This document shows positions 6,468-6,953 of a stretch of DNA of 6,953 nt, in pieces. Made by a program: the position numbers and the translations under genes. How positions within the stretch are numbered: position 1 is the first letter of the stretch; each line of letters starts with the position of its first letter. The DNA lies in the NCBI GenBank assembly GCA_903840235.1, contig CAIMFE010000216.1, forward strand, positions 1 to 6,953. Reading direction: 5' to 3'. Origin of the DNA: an uncultured Opitutia bacterium (lineage in GTDB: Bacteria > Verrucomicrobiota > Verrucomicrobiia > Opitutales > UBA953). Below the pieces are notes generated by a model. The model was not told the DNA's origin and did not search any database. It saw only the letters and a list, made by a program, of their open reading frames with translations.

Positions 6468-6953
6468 ATGTCCGATCCTTATATCCAAAATCTCTTCGCT
6501 GAACGCATTGGCGGAATTAATTACGGTAAATCTACTGCGATTTATAAATTTGAAAAAATTAAACGCGCTAAGGCTGCGGCCAAAAAAGCGAAGCCTGATG
6601 TAGCACTGATTGATCTGGGAGTAGGGGAGCCCGACGAAATGGCTTTTCCTCAAGTGGTGAAAGCTTTGCAGGTAGAGGCGGCCAAACCTGAGAATCGTGG
6701 TTACGCTGATAACGGAGGTGCTGATTTACGTTTAGCGGGTGCACGTTATCTCAAAAATCTTTTCAATGTTACTATCGATCCTGAAACTGAAATTCTTCAC
6801 TCAATTGGCTCTAAAGCGGCCCTCTCACTTTTACCGGCTTGTTTTATTAATCCTGGTGACGTCGTCTTAATGACCGTTCCTGGTTATCCGGTGTTTGGAA
6901 CGCATGCTAAATATTATGGCGGCGTGGTTCATAATATTAAATTAACGGCCGAG
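6468..6953 (+). CDS. dapL: LL-diaminopimelate aminotransferase, 3' truncated by window edge
   Basis: The first 162 codons of a gene running off the right edge; the family is about 400 residues. DapL is a PLP-dependent class I/II aminotransferase that converts tetrahydrodipicolinate directly to LL-diaminopimelate with glutamate as donor. It bypasses the succinylated or acetylated intermediates on the way to lysine and peptidoglycan. The N-terminus YIQNLFAERIGG (5-16), then KSTAIYKFEKIKRAK (21-35), IDLGVGEPDEMAFP (48-61), RGYADNGGADLRLAGARYL (77-95), the cofactor-phosphate region GSKAALSLLP (114-123) and VPGYPVF (137-143) match the DapL family rather than generic aspartate aminotransferases. 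The catalytic PLP lysine would lie beyond the window. The ATG at 6468 is chosen because it gives the family N-terminus. No Shine-Dalgarno precedes it. Its use is typical of Verrucomicrobia, Chlamydiae, cyanobacteria and plants. Confidence 0.92.
   Translation, partial: MSDPYIQNLFAERIGGINYGKSTAIYKFEKIKRAKAAAKKAKPDVALIDLGVGEPDEMAFPQVVKALQVEAAKPENRGYADNGGADLRLAGARYLKNLFNVTIDPETEILHSIGSKAALSLLPACFINPGDVVLMTVPGYPVFGTHAKYYGGVVHNIKLTAE

Noticed and set aside
6221..6502. Open frame on the + strand spanning the antisense of tspO, the gap and the start of dapL.
   Set aside because: It overlaps two confidently assigned genes and has no family resemblance; the Phe-rich part is just the pyrimidine tract translated.

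Overview
The window looks like a chromosomal segment from a member of Verrucomicrobiota (PVC superphylum). The case rests on gene content. A PSD1 (DUF1553) protein is followed by a Tat-exported DUF1501 protein, a pair largely confined to Planctomycetes, Verrucomicrobia and relatives. There is also a long-form sugar isomerase paired with a Gfo/Idh/MocA oxidoreductase, and an LL-diaminopimelate aminotransferase of the type used for lysine and peptidoglycan synthesis in Verrucomicrobia and Chlamydiae. Genus and species cannot be named from the sequence. No mobile element, CRISPR array, tRNA or rRNA was seen.

Layout, left to right. (1) 1-2744, + strand: the 3' part of a DUF1553 gene, then 17 bases later a complete DUF1501 gene. 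They probably form an operon for envelope or exported proteins. (2) 2746-3588, - strand: panC, pantothenate synthetase, converging on DUF1501 with one base between the stop codons. (3) 3589-3737: a 149-base divergent control region. (4) 3738-5896, + strand: a two-gene sugar unit made of a xylose-isomerase-like TIM-barrel protein and, 14 bases later, an NAD(P)-dependent Gfo/Idh/MocA dehydrogenase. (5) 5893-6372, - strand: a TspO/MBR membrane protein whose stop overlaps the dehydrogenase stop. (6) 6373-6467: a 95-base divergent control region. (7) 6468 to the window end, + strand: the first 162 codons of dapL.

Genes alternate in direction with almost no spacing at convergent ends and short divergent promoter regions. 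The sugar unit likely oxidises and rearranges a sugar or polyol in the cytoplasm, but its substrate cannot be read from the sequence. panC (coenzyme A precursor) and dapL (lysine and cell wall) are housekeeping genes and show no obvious functional link to their neighbours. None of the six visible start codons has a convincing Shine-Dalgarno sequence. I do not see strong evidence for an undescribed system. The least-explained parts are the isomerase/oxidoreductase pair and the PSD1/DUF1501 pair.
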